Source: an uncultured Bacteroidia bacterium
GTDB lineage: Bacteria; Bacteroidota; Bacteroidia; Bacteroidales; UBA932
Direction: 5' to 3'
DNA length: 64,000 nucleotides
Assembly (NCBI GenBank): GCA_902768665.1
Contig: CACXMA010000006.1
Span: 1-64,000 of the forward strand
The notes beneath the pieces are model-generated. The model made no database searches. It saw only the letters and a list, made by a program, of their open reading frames with translations, and was not told the DNA's origin. Below are positions 35,242-45,135 of the stretch, piece after piece (within the stretch, counting starts at the first letter, position 1; each line of letters begins with the position of its first letter). The translations under genes were made by a program, and so were the position numbers.

Positions 35242-37467
35242 ATGAAGTTTTCCCTGTCAAGCATCCTTCTTCTGCCCCTTCTGGCAGCCCTGACCCTCTC
35301 CTCCTGCGGTTCCGACAAGGCAGGGGAGGGGCGCCCGCAACTGCCCGATGACGCACTGAGCCTCTCGAGTCCGGACGGACAGCTGAGCCTTCGCTTCGGA
35401 CTGGACGCCGAAGGAACGCCCGTTTATGCCCTGGACCGCGGCGAAACGGCCGTCGTGCTGCCTTCCCGCCTGGGGTACGACCTGATGGACGGGCGCGAAC
35501 TCCGGAAAGGGTTCGCCCTGGAATCCGAGGCGCGCGATACCTTCGACGAGACCTGGGAGCCCGTCTGGGGCGAGGAATCCGAGATCCGCAACCACTACAA
35601 CGAGCTCCTCGTGCGCCTCGGCCGCGAGGACGGCGTGAAGATGCATATCCGTTTTCGCCTCTATGACGACGGCCTCGGCTTCCGCTACGAATTCCCGATG
35701 GAGAATTCCCTGACCTATTTCAAGGTCAAGGAAGAAAGGACCGAATTCGCCATGGCCGGGGACCATACCGCCTGGTGGATCAGCGGGGATTATGATACGC
35801 AGGAGTACAATTACACGGAATCCCGCCTGAGCGAGATCCGCGGCATCTCCGAGGAAACCCGCGCCTACAACGCCTCCCAGACGGGCTTTTCGCCGACCGG
35901 CGTCCAGACGGCCCTCCAGATGAAGACCGATGACGGCCTCTATGTCAACATCCACGAGGCCGCCGTCCTGGATTATCCGACGACGAACCTCGACCTCGAC
36001 GATGCTTCCTTCGTCTTCACGACGCACCTGACCCCGGACGCCGAGGGCGTGAAGGGCCGCCTGCAGGCCCCCTGTGTGAGCCCCTGGCGCACCGTCCAGG
36101 TCTGCACCCGCGCCGAGGACGTCCTGGCGAGCCGCCTGATCCTCAACCTCAACGAGCCCTGCGTGCTGGAGGATGTGTCGTGGATCCACCCGACCAAGTA
36201 CATGGGCGTGTGGTGGGAGCTCATCTCCGGGCGCAACGAATGGTCCTATACCTATGACTATCCGTCCGTCCAGCTCGGCGTGACGGACTACAGGAGCGCG
36301 AAGCCCCACGGCAAGCACGGCGCCAACAACGAGAACGTCCGCCGCTACATCGACTATGCCGCCGCGCACGGCTTCGACGGCCTCCTGATCGAAGGCTGGA
36401 ACGAGGGCTGGGAGGACTGGTTCGGCAACCAGAAGGACTATGTCTTCGACTTTGTGACCCCGTACCCGGACTTCGACCTGCCGGCGCTGAACCGGTATGC
36501 CCACGAAAAGGGCATCCGCCTGATCATGCACCACGAAACCTCCTCGTCGACGGTCAATTACGAGCGTCACATGGAGGCGGCCTACCAGCTGATGAACGAC
36601 TACGGTTACGACGCCGTCAAGAGCGGCTATGTCGGCGACATCATCCCTTACGGGGAGCATCACTACAGCCAGCCGATCATCAACCACTACCACCTCGCCG
36701 TCGTCGAGGCCGCGAAGCACCGCATCATGGTCAACGCCCATGAAGCCGTGCGCCCGACGGGCCTTTGCCGCACCTGGCCCAACATGGTCGGCAACGAGTC
36801 CGCGATGGGAACGGAATTCCGCGCCGGCATCAACCCCGGCCATACGACCATTCTGCCCTTCACGCGCCTGCAGGGCGGTCCGATGGACTATACGCCCGGC
36901 ATTTTCGAGCAGGACATGTCCGTCACCGCGCCCGGTCAGGAAGGCCGGATGCGCCATACGATCGGCAACCAGCTCGGTCTGTACGTGACCTTCTACAGCC
37001 CGCTGCAGATGGCCGCCGACCTGCCCGAGAACTACGACCGTTTCCTGGACGCCTTCCAGTTCATCAAGGACGTCGCCGTCGACTGGGACCGCAGCCTCTA
37101 TCTCCAGGCCGAGCCCGGCGCCTATATCGTGACGGCCCGCCACCCGAAGCTTTCGACGCTCAATTCCGGCCGCCTCAGCGGCGTCTCCGGCGCGTATTCG
37201 TTCGTCTATAAGGACGGCAGGCCCCACGATGTCTGGTATGTCGGCGGCATCACGGACGAGAACGAGCGCGAGGTCACTTTCGCCCTGGACTTTCTCCAGG
37301 AAGGAAAGACCTATGAAGCCACGCTCTACGCCGACGGCCCCGACGCCGACTTCGAGACGGCGCCGCAGTCCTATGTCATTACCCGAAGCAAAGTCACTTC
37401 CGCCGACACGATGACAGTCCGTATGGCTCGCAGCGGCGGTTTTGGCCTGTCATTAAGAGAAGAATAA
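35242..37467 (+). CDS. GH97 alpha-glucosidase, SusB-like
   Basis: The 741-residue lipoprotein (signal ending LTLSSC, Cys21) belongs to GH97, which removes glucose from oligosaccharide ends. An N-terminal beta-sandwich (LSLSSPDGQLSLRFGLD) leads to a TIM barrel with GFDGLLIEGWNEGWEDW, LIMHHETSSS, VNAHEAVRPTG and GNESAMGTEF. The glutamates in HHET, NAHEA and NESA match the general acid/base set of the inverting SusB type, so alpha-glucosidase is favoured over the retaining alpha-galactosidase type. It sits third in the four-gene locus, 12 bases after the GH13 gene. Confidence 0.93.
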   Translation: MKFSLSSILLLPLLAALTLSSCGSDKAGEGRPQLPDDALSLSSPDGQLSLRFGLDAEGTPVYALDRGETAVVLPSRLGYDLMDGRELRKGFALESEARDTFDETWEPVWGEESEIRNHYNELLVRLGREDGVKMHIRFRLYDDGLGFRYEFPMENSLTYFKVKEERTEFAMAGDHTAWWISGDYDTQEYNYTESRLSEIRGISEETRAYNASQTGFSPTGVQTALQMKTDDGLYVNIHEAAVLDYPTTNLDLDDASFVFTTHLTPDAEGVKGRLQAPCVSPWRTVQVCTRAEDVLASRLILNLNEPCVLEDVSWIHPTKYMGVWWELISGRNEWSYTYDYPSVQLGVTDYRSAKPHGKHGANNENVRRYIDYAAAHGFDGLLIEGWNEGWEDWFGNQKDYVFDFVTPYPDFDLPALNRYAHEKGIRLIMHHETSSSTVNYERHMEAAYQLMNDYGYDAVKSGYVGDIIPYGEHHYSQPIINHYHLAVVEAAKHRIMVNAHEAVRPTGLCRTWPNMVGNESAMGTEFRAGINPGHTTILPFTRLQGGPMDYTPGIFEQDMSVTAPGQEGRMRHTIGNQLGLYVTFYSPLQMAADLPENYDRFLDAFQFIKDVAVDWDRSLYLQAEPGAYIVTARHPKLSTLNSGRLSGVSGAYSFVYKDGRPHDVWYVGGITDENEREVTFALDFLQEGKTYEATLYADGPDADFETAPQSYVITRSKVTSADTMTVRMARSGGFGLSLREE

Positions 37468-37471
37468 CAGC

Positions 37472-39475
37472 ATGAAAAAATTATCGTACCTACTGCTGCT
37501 GGCACTCCCGCTTGTCGGGCTTTCCTGCAACAAGGACAACAAGGAAAACGAGCCGGCCGAAGAAGAAGCCTTCACGATGACGGTGACGCTGCCGGAAGAC
37601 ACGGCGGAGTCCGATGCCGTCTATATCGTCGGTGCCTTCAACGGCGGCGAGGAATTCGCCCTCGGCAATCCGAAGTGGGAGCTCAAGGGCTCTGCCACCC
37701 AGCGCTCGATCGAGATCATCCCCGGCAATTTCATCGGCGGCAAGACGCTCGCCGACGGATACCAGTTCCAGAGCCCGACCCGCGGTGTGGAGGTAACCTC
37801 CGACGGTACGGTCGTGGTCCGCAACAAGAAAGAGACCGCCATCACAATCGAGGCCTGGGAGAAAGAGGCCGGTCCGAAGTTCGACCCGAGCGGCACCTGG
37901 AGACTGGTCGGCACCATCAACGACTGGGATGAGAAAGTCGGTATCGATATGATCCGGGAAGGCACGACCTGGGTTGCAAAGGGGGTTCATCTCCAGGCCA
38001 GTGACGAGTTCAAGTTCGTCATGGACCATTCCTGGGACACCAATTTCGGCGCCGGCGAGCCCAATACCAAGTTCGTCGCCGAGCTCGATGAGGAATTCGA
38101 CCTCCAGCCCGACGGCGGCAACATCAAGGCCGCGGCCGGCTACTATGACATCTACCTCTATCCTTTCCTGGCGAAGGCGAAACTGGTGGATGGTGGTCCG
38201 GAGTACCCTCCCCAGGGGAATCCGGTGTCCGCCATCTCCCTGGCTCCGAACTATCTGGAGCTGATGGAGGGTTCTTCCGAGTCCCTGACCCTGACCATTG
38301 AGCCGGCTGATGCCGAGGTGAAGAGCATCGTCTGGGAGAGCAGCGATCCGGCGGTCGCCTCGGTGAGCCAGGAAGGCCTCGTCACGGGCGTGGCCGAGGG
38401 CACGGCGACGGTCACGGTTACCGTTGACGGATTCTCCGCCTCCTGCGAAGTGACCGTCAACCGGGAGTCTCCGCCGCTGCCGGAGGAAGGCCCGACGGTC
38501 TATGTCTTCAACGCCACCGGCTGGATCTATGTCTATCTCTACGCCTGGGCGGACGGTATCGGCGATGTCGCCGCTTCCTGGCCGGGGCACATGCCCGACG
38601 ATGTCGCGCAGGTAGGGGAGTACTCCTATTATAAGTATAACCTTTCCTCCGACTACAGCGCAGGCCTCGTGAACCTTATCTTCAACGGCGGCGAGAATGC
38701 CGGACAGACCGAGGATTATCCCATCACGATGGAGGGGGGCGAATCCTACTTCTTCTATGTCGACAGCGACAAGGCAGCCCTGATCCCCGATCCGATGGAC
38801 TTCGATCCGAATGACTATGTGACCCCGGGGCCCCAGCCCTCAAAGGATCCTGCCACCCTGTATGTCTATAACGGCAACGGCTGGGATTGGATGTATCTGT
38901 ATACCTGGAACATCAACGGATCCCCGGAGCCGTGGCCCGGCGTCCCCGCGGAGGCTACGGTCGAAGTCTCCGGCCACACCTTCCTGCGGTTCCGCCTGGC
39001 GGCCGAGTGGTGCTCGGAGACGGATGACATCTATCTGATCTTCGATGACAACAAGGGCAACCAGACCATGAATCTGACCTTCCCGATCCGGGCCGGTCAG
39101 TCCTATTACATCTATCAGCACGGCAACACGGCCGAGATGATCGATCCGGAGAATTTCACCCCCGCAGATCCGCCGGCACAGGACGGTTCCTGGGGAATTG
39201 CCGGAACGATGAACGGATGGTCCGCGGCAAGCCCCATCGAAATGGCGGTGGAAGGCGCCTACTATGTCGCCAAGGGCGTGACCCTGACGGCGGACACGGA
39301 GTTTAAATTTGTCCAGAACAAATCCTGGACGGTCAACCGCGGCGGAACCTTCGTCTCGCTCGGCGAGGAGTTCAGTCTCTACCAGGACGGCGCCAACATC
39401 AAGCCCGGCCTGAGCGGCACCTACGATATCTATATCAAGTCCGACGGCAGTTCCGCCTATATCCCCGCCCCTTAG
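37472..39475 (+). CDS. SusE/SusF-like multi-domain starch-binding lipoprotein
   Basis: A 667-residue surface lipoprotein (signal ending VGLSC, Cys19). Domains in order: a SusE-like beta-domain (about 35-128), a second SusE-like module (about 145-240; GTINDWDEKV ... ASDEFKFVMDHSWDTNFGA), a bacterial Ig-like domain (about 249-330; WESSDPAVASVSQEGLVTGVAEG), two CBM26-like starch-binding modules (about 342-440 and 460-560; each with W at the start and a WPG motif, PGHMP and PGVPA), and a last SusE-like module (about 570-665). Tandem glucan-binding modules on a lipoprotein point to SusE/SusF function: holding starch at the outer membrane. It starts 4 bases after the GH97 gene. Confidence 0.88.
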   Translation: MKKLSYLLLLALPLVGLSCNKDNKENEPAEEEAFTMTVTLPEDTAESDAVYIVGAFNGGEEFALGNPKWELKGSATQRSIEIIPGNFIGGKTLADGYQFQSPTRGVEVTSDGTVVVRNKKETAITIEAWEKEAGPKFDPSGTWRLVGTINDWDEKVGIDMIREGTTWVAKGVHLQASDEFKFVMDHSWDTNFGAGEPNTKFVAELDEEFDLQPDGGNIKAAAGYYDIYLYPFLAKAKLVDGGPEYPPQGNPVSAISLAPNYLELMEGSSESLTLTIEPADAEVKSIVWESSDPAVASVSQEGLVTGVAEGTATVTVTVDGFSASCEVTVNRESPPLPEEGPTVYVFNATGWIYVYLYAWADGIGDVAASWPGHMPDDVAQVGEYSYYKYNLSSDYSAGLVNLIFNGGENAGQTEDYPITMEGGESYFFYVDSDKAALIPDPMDFDPNDYVTPGPQPSKDPATLYVYNGNGWDWMYLYTWNINGSPEPWPGVPAEATVEVSGHTFLRFRLAAEWCSETDDIYLIFDDNKGNQTMNLTFPIRAGQSYYIYQHGNTAEMIDPENFTPADPPAQDGSWGIAGTMNGWSAASPIEMAVEGAYYVAKGVTLTADTEFKFVQNKSWTVNRGGTFVSLGEEFSLYQDGANIKPGLSGTYDIYIKSDGSSAYIPAP

Positions 39476-39476
39476 T

Positions 39477-41150
39477 ATGGACAGACTGACCATTACCCTG
39501 GCTCCAGGTGGGGAGCAGAAAACCGTGGAGATGGGGACGCCCCTTTCCTCGGTCGCACCGAAAATTGTCAAGGACCCAAAGACCGGGAAGGAATACCCGG
39601 TCCTGGCGGCCCTCGTGGACAATAAAGTCAAGACGCTCAGTTTCAAGCTCTTCTATCCCCACACGATAGAGTTTATCGGCTACAACCACCCGGAAGGCCG
39701 GCGGACCTACCTCCGTTCGCTCTGCTTCCTCGCCCAGCGGGCGGTGCGTTCCCTCTTACCTGGGAAGGTGTTCAAGATCAACCATTCCCTGCCGAGCGGC
39801 ATGTACTGTAAGCTCCGCGGGGAGCACATCCCCGATGCCGACGTCATCCGCCTTCGCGACGAGATGCGCCGGCTGGTCGAGGCCGACCTGCCGTTCACGC
39901 ACAAGTCGGTGCGGGCGGACGAGGCGATCGCCCTGTTCGAAGGCCAGGGGCAGCCCCTGAAGGCCGACCTGATCCGCAGCATCGGCCGTTTCTTCACGGA
40001 AGTGGACTATCTCGACGGGGTCGCCGACAACTTCTATGGCGCGCTCGTCCCGTCGACGGGCTATCTGAAGGTCTTCGACCTGATGCCTTTCCACCACGGT
40101 TTCTGCCTGCAGTATCCGTCCAATGAAGACATCACGAAGACCATTCCCCGCCAGAAGCAGATCCGCTTTGCCACCACGCTGAAGGATTACGGCTACTGGT
40201 GCAAGGACAGCGGCATCGTCAGCGTCTCGGCGCTGAACAAGCGTCTGCTGGACGGGAAGGCCGTCGAGCTGATCAACCTCTGCGAGGCGCGCCAGGAGAG
40301 AAAGTACGCCGAGGTGGCGGACCGCATCTACGCCGAGCGGGAGCGCATCCGCATCGTCTTCCTCGCCGGACCTTCTTCCAGCGGAAAGACTTCCTCGTCG
40401 CTGCGCGTCGCCCAGCAGCTCAAGGTGCTCGGTCTCAATCCGAAGGTCATCGAGCTCGACAATTACTTCGTCGAGCGCGAGCGCACGCCCAAGGACGACG
40501 ACGGCCAGTACGACTTCGAAGCCCTCGGGGCCATGGACCTCGAGCTCCTCGGCCAGCACCTCAACACCCTGCTCGCGGGCGGTGAGATTGAGATTCCGCG
40601 CTACGACTTCAAGCAGGGACGGCCTTTCTTCGAGGGGAACCGCATGACCCTCGGCGAGAAGGACATCCTCGTGATGGAAGGCATCCATGCCCTCGATCCG
40701 AATATGGTCCCGACCGTGGACCAGAGCCGCATCTACCGCATCTATGCCTCCGCCCTGACTTCCCTGAAACTCGACGAGAACTGCTGTATCTCGACGACCG
40801 ACAACCGCCTCCTGCGCCGGATGGTCCGGGACAACCGCACCCGCGGCATCGTCCCCGAAGACACCATCCTCCGCTGGCCCAGCGTCCGCCGCGGCGAAAG
40901 CCGCTGGATATTCCCCTTCCAGGAGAATGCCGACACCCAGTTCAACTCCGCGCTGCTGTACGAACTGCCGATGCTTCGTTACTACGCCGAGCCGCTGCTG
41001 CTGCGCATCCTCCCGTCCTCTCCGGCCTATCCGGAAGCCCGGCGCCTGCTGCGTTTCCTCAGCTATGTCGTCGCGCTGACGCCGGCCGAAATCCAGGCCA
41101 TACCGCCGACATCCATCCTCCGGGAGTTCATCGGCGGGCAGACCTTATAA
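39477..41150 (+). CDS. TGS-domain nucleoside (uridine) kinase-like protein
   Basis: The 557-residue protein joins an N-terminal TGS/threonyl-tRNA-synthetase-like part (MDRLTITLAPGGEQ ... GYNHPEGRRTYLRSLCFL) to a uridine-kinase-like P-loop domain with Walker A FLAGPSSSGKTSSSLRVA (about residues 292-309), then VIELDNYFVERERTP and LVMEGIHALDP. This fused form is widespread in Bacteroidota and Firmicutes and is usually annotated nucleoside kinase; the exact substrate is not proven here. It follows the glucan locus by one base but is probably a housekeeping gene. The rpsU promoter overlaps its 3' end. Confidence 0.85.
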   Translation: MDRLTITLAPGGEQKTVEMGTPLSSVAPKIVKDPKTGKEYPVLAALVDNKVKTLSFKLFYPHTIEFIGYNHPEGRRTYLRSLCFLAQRAVRSLLPGKVFKINHSLPSGMYCKLRGEHIPDADVIRLRDEMRRLVEADLPFTHKSVRADEAIALFEGQGQPLKADLIRSIGRFFTEVDYLDGVADNFYGALVPSTGYLKVFDLMPFHHGFCLQYPSNEDITKTIPRQKQIRFATTLKDYGYWCKDSGIVSVSALNKRLLDGKAVELINLCEARQERKYAEVADRIYAERERIRIVFLAGPSSSGKTSSSLRVAQQLKVLGLNPKVIELDNYFVERERTPKDDDGQYDFEALGAMDLELLGQHLNTLLAGGEIEIPRYDFKQGRPFFEGNRMTLGEKDILVMEGIHALDPNMVPTVDQSRIYRIYASALTSLKLDENCCISTTDNRLLRRMVRDNRTRGIVPEDTILRWPSVRRGESRWIFPFQENADTQFNSALLYELPMLRYYAEPLLLRILPSSPAYPEARRLLRFLSYVVALTPAEIQAIPPTSILREFIGGQTL

Positions 41151-41156
41151 AAAAGT

Positions 41157-41187
41157 TTTGGTGATTCCGGGAAAAGTCGTATCTTTG
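41157..41187 (+). promoter_or_regulatory. Strong Bacteroidota promoter of rpsU
   Basis: TTTG at 41157-41160, a 19-base spacer and TATCTTTG at 41180-41187 match the consensus in both elements. The bS21 start codon is 33 bases downstream, preceded by AAAAGGAGGTG at 41201-41211, a rare strong Shine-Dalgarno sequence for this genome. Confidence 0.85.
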
Positions 41188-41219
41188 CACCCGCTTTTGG
41201 AAAAGGAGGTGTAAAAGAA

Positions 41220-41414
41220 ATGATCATCGTTCCCATCAAAGAGGGAGAAAACATAGAGAGAGCTCTTAAGAAGTTCAAGAGAAAATTCGAGAAGACCGGC
41301 ACGATCCGCGAACTCCGTTCCCGCAAGAACTTTGAGAAGCCGTCCGTCAAGAAGAGAATGGCTCTCCAGAAGGCTATCTATGTCCAGCACCTCCAGCTCC
41401 AGGATGAGCAGTAA
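41220..41414 (+). CDS. rpsU: 30S ribosomal protein bS21
   Basis: bS21 is a small basic protein of the 30S subunit near the anti-Shine-Dalgarno end of 16S rRNA. The 64-residue protein reads MIIVPIKEGENIERALKKFKR at the start, the typical Bacteroidota form. It has its own promoter and an unusually complete Shine-Dalgarno site (GGAGGTG). In Bacteroidota the anti-SD is normally hidden by bS21 and partners, and rpsU is known as one of the genes keeping a strong SD, which suggests autoregulation. The AsmA-like gene begins inside its last codons (11-base overlap). Confidence 0.97.
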   Translation: MIIVPIKEGENIERALKKFKRKFEKTGTIRELRSRKNFEKPSVKKRMALQKAIYVQHLQLQDEQ

Positions 41415-44400
41415 GGTAAAGAAAATACTCAAACGCATCGGCATCGGCTTGGCAGTCACAGTGATTGTCCTCGTCGTTGCCGTTGAAGTTTTATTACAGA
41501 CGGGTGCCCTGACGGGCCTCGTCCGTAACATCGCGTCCGACTATGTGGACGGCAGGCTGCAGGTAGAGCGGATCAGCGGATCCATCATTACCCACTTCCC
41601 CAAGGTCCGCCTGGTGCTGGAGGAGGTGTCCGTGACCTACCCCCACGACAAATTCGCGTACGCGCGCGGCATTACGCCCGACCTGCGCTACACGGAGGAG
41701 GGACGCGGTGCCGGGGCGGATACGCTCCTGTCCTTTAGCAACCTCGATCTGACGATGAGCTGGATCGACGCCATCGGCGGAGAAATCACGCTCAAAAAAC
41801 TCGCCCTGGACAGCCCCCGTTTTTTCTTTCATGACTACGGCAACGGCGTGACGAATCTCGACGTCTTCGGTTCCGGAGGCGGCGAGGAGGAGCCCGAGGA
41901 GCCGGAAGAAGAATCCGAAGAGGAAGAAGCGCCCGAAGAGGCTCCGTCGAAGGACAATTCCCTCTTCCCGCTCAATATCGGCGATGTCTCCATCACCGGC
42001 CGCCCCCATGTCGTGTATACGTCCGCCGCAGACGGCACCTACATGCGGGTAGACCTCGAGCAGCTCCTCCTGCGGGGTGAACTTTCGACGGTGAAGGCCG
42101 GCAAGAACGACCTTTCCCTCCAGGCCGACAGCCTCGCTTTTGGCCTCGTCATGCCGGAGGATACCCTTTCGGTTGCCTTCCCTGCGCTGGAGCTTCAGCA
42201 GCTCGGCGAGCGCTGGATGCGCATGAACATTCTCGCGGACGCCGACCTTTCCATGGCCGGCACGGGGCGCATGCGGATTCCTTTCGGAGCCCGTGCGGAC
42301 GTGGCGGTGCCGGACCGGGAAACGGACGGCGCACTGCCGCTTCGCATCGACACCCTGGCGGTGACGGTCGCATCCGTGACCGCGCAGGGAAAGGGTGATG
42401 TCGAGATCGGTTCTTCCCGCATCGGGACCGATGTCCGGCTCGGCATCGACCGCACTTCCCTCAAGCAGCTCTGCAACTTCCTGGCCCAGCTCTATCCTGA
42501 GGTGGGGGACATCGACACGGGCGCTTCACTGACGCTTGATGCGACGCTCAAGGGCGATTTCGCGGACGGAAAACTGCCCGCCATCGATGCATCGGCCCGC
42601 ATTCCCCGCAGTTGGGTCTGGTATCCCGGCATGGACAGTCGCGGCCACCTCCGCCTCGATGCCGCGGCAAAGACAGACAGCAAAGGCCTGCTGAACGCCC
42701 GGGTCGATACGCTTTCCCTCCACGCCGACGGCCTGCACGCCGGCTGGTCCGCAGGGATGCTGGATGTGCTCGGCGACGACCCGCTGATGCGTCTGCGTGG
42801 CTTCCTGGATACTTCTGCGGACACGCTGCTGCAGTATCTGCCGCTGGGTATGGACATCGCCGGACAGGGCTCGCTGGCCCTCCGGCTCGACGGCGAATCC
42901 CGTCTTTCCAGCCTCGACGCCATCCGCTATCCGGAGGCAAAGGTCAAGGGCAACCTCGCCGTTCGCGGGCTTCGCATCGACGACCGCACCGACGACATGA
43001 GAATCTTCCTCCCGCAGGCGGACATCGATCTCCGCACGATGGAGAACCGCTTCGACCCGTCCATCCCGCAGGGGACGCAGGTGCTGGGCGTCAAGGCCGA
43101 CATCGACACGGTCCATTTCCGCTACGGCGGCGAGATGGAGGCCCGCGGCAAGTCGCTGATGATCGCGGCGCAGAACTCCGTACTCAGCTATGGTGAACAG
43201 GGCCCGATGGGCACCTTCACGCCCTTCATGGTCTTCATCAAGGCAGGCCGGTTCGGCTACAAGGACGGCGAAGACCTCCTTGTGGGCATGCGGGAGAGCC
43301 GCAATTCGCTGCGGGTCAGCTCCGACGAGGTGGACCGGCAGATTCCGCGCATCACCCTCAGCAGCGTCAGCGACGGCATCTTCCTCCGCGAAGGCGTGAG
43401 CCGTTATATGCTCCGCAGCACCGATCTCGAGGCATCCGCCAAGCTCAATACCTTCGAAAAGACCCGCCGTCGCCGCGCCTTCATGGATTCGCTCCAGCGC
43501 AAATACCCCGGCACGCCGAAGGATTCGCTGCTGGTGCGGGCCCGTACCGACCGCTTCGGGAAGGGCCTTCCCGAGTGGCTTTCGACCGAGGAATTCAAGT
43601 CCTCGGACATTTCGGTGGAGCTGGATGAGGATATCAAGGCGTACCTTCGCGACTGGGATGTCGACGGCCATGCCCGGGTCGGCGGCGGCCGCATCGTGAC
43701 CCCTTACTTCCGGACCCGCACAATCGTCGATACGCTGGCGGCGGACTTCTCCCTCGACGAGGTGAAGATCCACGACGGTCAGGTCCATGCCGGCGAATCG
43801 CACCTCGGCATCAACGGTTCGGTGAAGAACCTGCGCCACGCCGTCATGGGACGCGGACCGTATATGCTTGATTTCGAGCTCACTTCCGAGCAGCTCAATA
43901 TCGATTCCCTGATGTTTGCGGCGGCCGCCGGTCAGGTCTATGACGTGGACGCCCTCCGCGACTCCATGCAGGTGGTGACCGTCGACGACGACGCCTATGA
44001 GCGCCTGGTGGTGGCGGATACGCTGATCCAGGACCTGCCGCGCATCGACCTCTTTGTCGTGCCGGCAAATATCCAGGCCGACGTCATCCTCTATGCCAAC
44101 AACGTCAAGTACGGCGGCGTGGAGGTGGACAATCTCAGCGCCGATGCCCATGTGCGCGAGCGCATCATCCAGATTACGAACGTGGCCGGTACCTCCAACC
44201 TCGGCAACTTCTTCCTCGACGCCTTCTACGGCACGCAGTCGATGAAGGATATCGGGGCCGGCGCCGATTTCTCCATGTACGCGATGGATGCCGCCGTCCT
44301 GAGCGAGTCCTTCCCGGAAATCTTCGAGAGTACGGAAGGCTATGTGGACCGCCTGTCCGGCGATATCGAGGCCCAGTTCGCGGGCGTGACCCGCTTCGAC

Positions 44401-45135
44401 CCCGAGCTGAATCCGGAACTGTCGACCACCAACGGCGTTCTCCGCGTCACGGGCGGCTACGGCAATGCTACCGACGGCTCCCGTCACCGCCTGGTCATCC
44501 ACAACGGTCCCGAGCTTCGGAGCATCGCCCGCTGGCTGCCTTTTATCAACCGCAAGCGGATTCCGATCTCGAACCTCGAGGCCAGCGCCCTTATCGAGGA
44601 GGGTCAGATGGAGATTCTCCCGATGCTGATCCGCAACGACTGGTACACGGTCTCGATTGCCGGCGTCCAGAATGTGGATCCGGACGAGTCGTTCAAGTAC
44701 ACGGTCTCCATCATCCATTCGCCGCTGCTGGTGCCGTTCGGCGTCAACCTCGTCGGCGAGAACTTCGACGACTTCGATTTCGATCTCGTCAAGTCGAAAT
44801 ACAACCGCACCCGTCAGATCCCGCGTCTGGACAGCCGCCAGAAAGTGCAGGATGCTGTCGACCGGCTCAGCATTTCCGTGGCGGACGTCTACCGGCTGGG
44901 GATCGGCGGGGTCATCGCCGCCGCACAGCCTTCCCGTTCCTTCAAGGAGCTGAAACAGGAGGAGAATTACGAATTCTCCCTGCTGGAAGGCGAACTCGAG
45001 GAAGGAGCCGAGGCCGGCCTGCGGTCTATGCAGGAGGGCGCCGAGGAAATTTCGGCGGACGATTATGCGACCCGTGAGCTGACGCGGCTTCGCAAGGAAA
45101 CGATGGACACCAAGAAACGGAAAAAGGATGAATAG
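41404..45135 (+). CDS. AsmA-family envelope protein
   Basis: The 1243-residue protein has a short basic N-terminus, one membrane helix (about residues 12-32, GIGLAVTVIVLVVAVEVLL) and a long, beta-rich periplasmic part like AsmA/TamB-type bridge proteins involved in outer-membrane lipid transport or biogenesis. An acidic stretch (about residues 160-180, EEEPEEPEEESEEEEAPEE) interrupts the N-terminal domain. The AsmA C-terminal type region is near FPEIFESTEGYVDRLSGDIEAQF. Start ATG 41404 (MSSKVKKILKRIG) lies in the rpsU end and fits the membrane-anchor pattern; an earlier in-frame ATG exists. prmA begins 8 bases before its stop. Confidence 0.85.
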   Translation: MSSKVKKILKRIGIGLAVTVIVLVVAVEVLLQTGALTGLVRNIASDYVDGRLQVERISGSIITHFPKVRLVLEEVSVTYPHDKFAYARGITPDLRYTEEGRGAGADTLLSFSNLDLTMSWIDAIGGEITLKKLALDSPRFFFHDYGNGVTNLDVFGSGGGEEEPEEPEEESEEEEAPEEAPSKDNSLFPLNIGDVSITGRPHVVYTSAADGTYMRVDLEQLLLRGELSTVKAGKNDLSLQADSLAFGLVMPEDTLSVAFPALELQQLGERWMRMNILADADLSMAGTGRMRIPFGARADVAVPDRETDGALPLRIDTLAVTVASVTAQGKGDVEIGSSRIGTDVRLGIDRTSLKQLCNFLAQLYPEVGDIDTGASLTLDATLKGDFADGKLPAIDASARIPRSWVWYPGMDSRGHLRLDAAAKTDSKGLLNARVDTLSLHADGLHAGWSAGMLDVLGDDPLMRLRGFLDTSADTLLQYLPLGMDIAGQGSLALRLDGESRLSSLDAIRYPEAKVKGNLAVRGLRIDDRTDDMRIFLPQADIDLRTMENRFDPSIPQGTQVLGVKADIDTVHFRYGGEMEARGKSLMIAAQNSVLSYGEQGPMGTFTPFMVFIKAGRFGYKDGEDLLVGMRESRNSLRVSSDEVDRQIPRITLSSVSDGIFLREGVSRYMLRSTDLEASAKLNTFEKTRRRRAFMDSLQRKYPGTPKDSLLVRARTDRFGKGLPEWLSTEEFKSSDISVELDEDIKAYLRDWDVDGHARVGGGRIVTPYFRTRTIVDTLAADFSLDEVKIHDGQVHAGESHLGINGSVKNLRHAVMGRGPYMLDFELTSEQLNIDSLMFAAAAGQVYDVDALRDSMQVVTVDDDAYERLVVADTLIQDLPRIDLFVVPANIQADVILYANNVKYGGVEVDNLSADAHVRERIIQITNVAGTSNLGNFFLDAFYGTQSMKDIGAGADFSMYAMDAAVLSESFPEIFESTEGYVDRLSGDIEAQFAGVTRFDPELNPELSTTNGVLRVTGGYGNATDGSRHRLVIHNGPELRSIARWLPFINRKRIPISNLEASALIEEGQMEILPMLIRNDWYTVSIAGVQNVDPDESFKYTVSIIHSPLLVPFGVNLVGENFDDFDFDLVKSKYNRTRQIPRLDSRQKVQDAVDRLSISVADVYRLGIGGVIAAAQPSRSFKELKQEENYEFSLLEGELEEGAEAGLRSMQEGAEEISADDYATRELTRLRKETMDTKKRKKDE

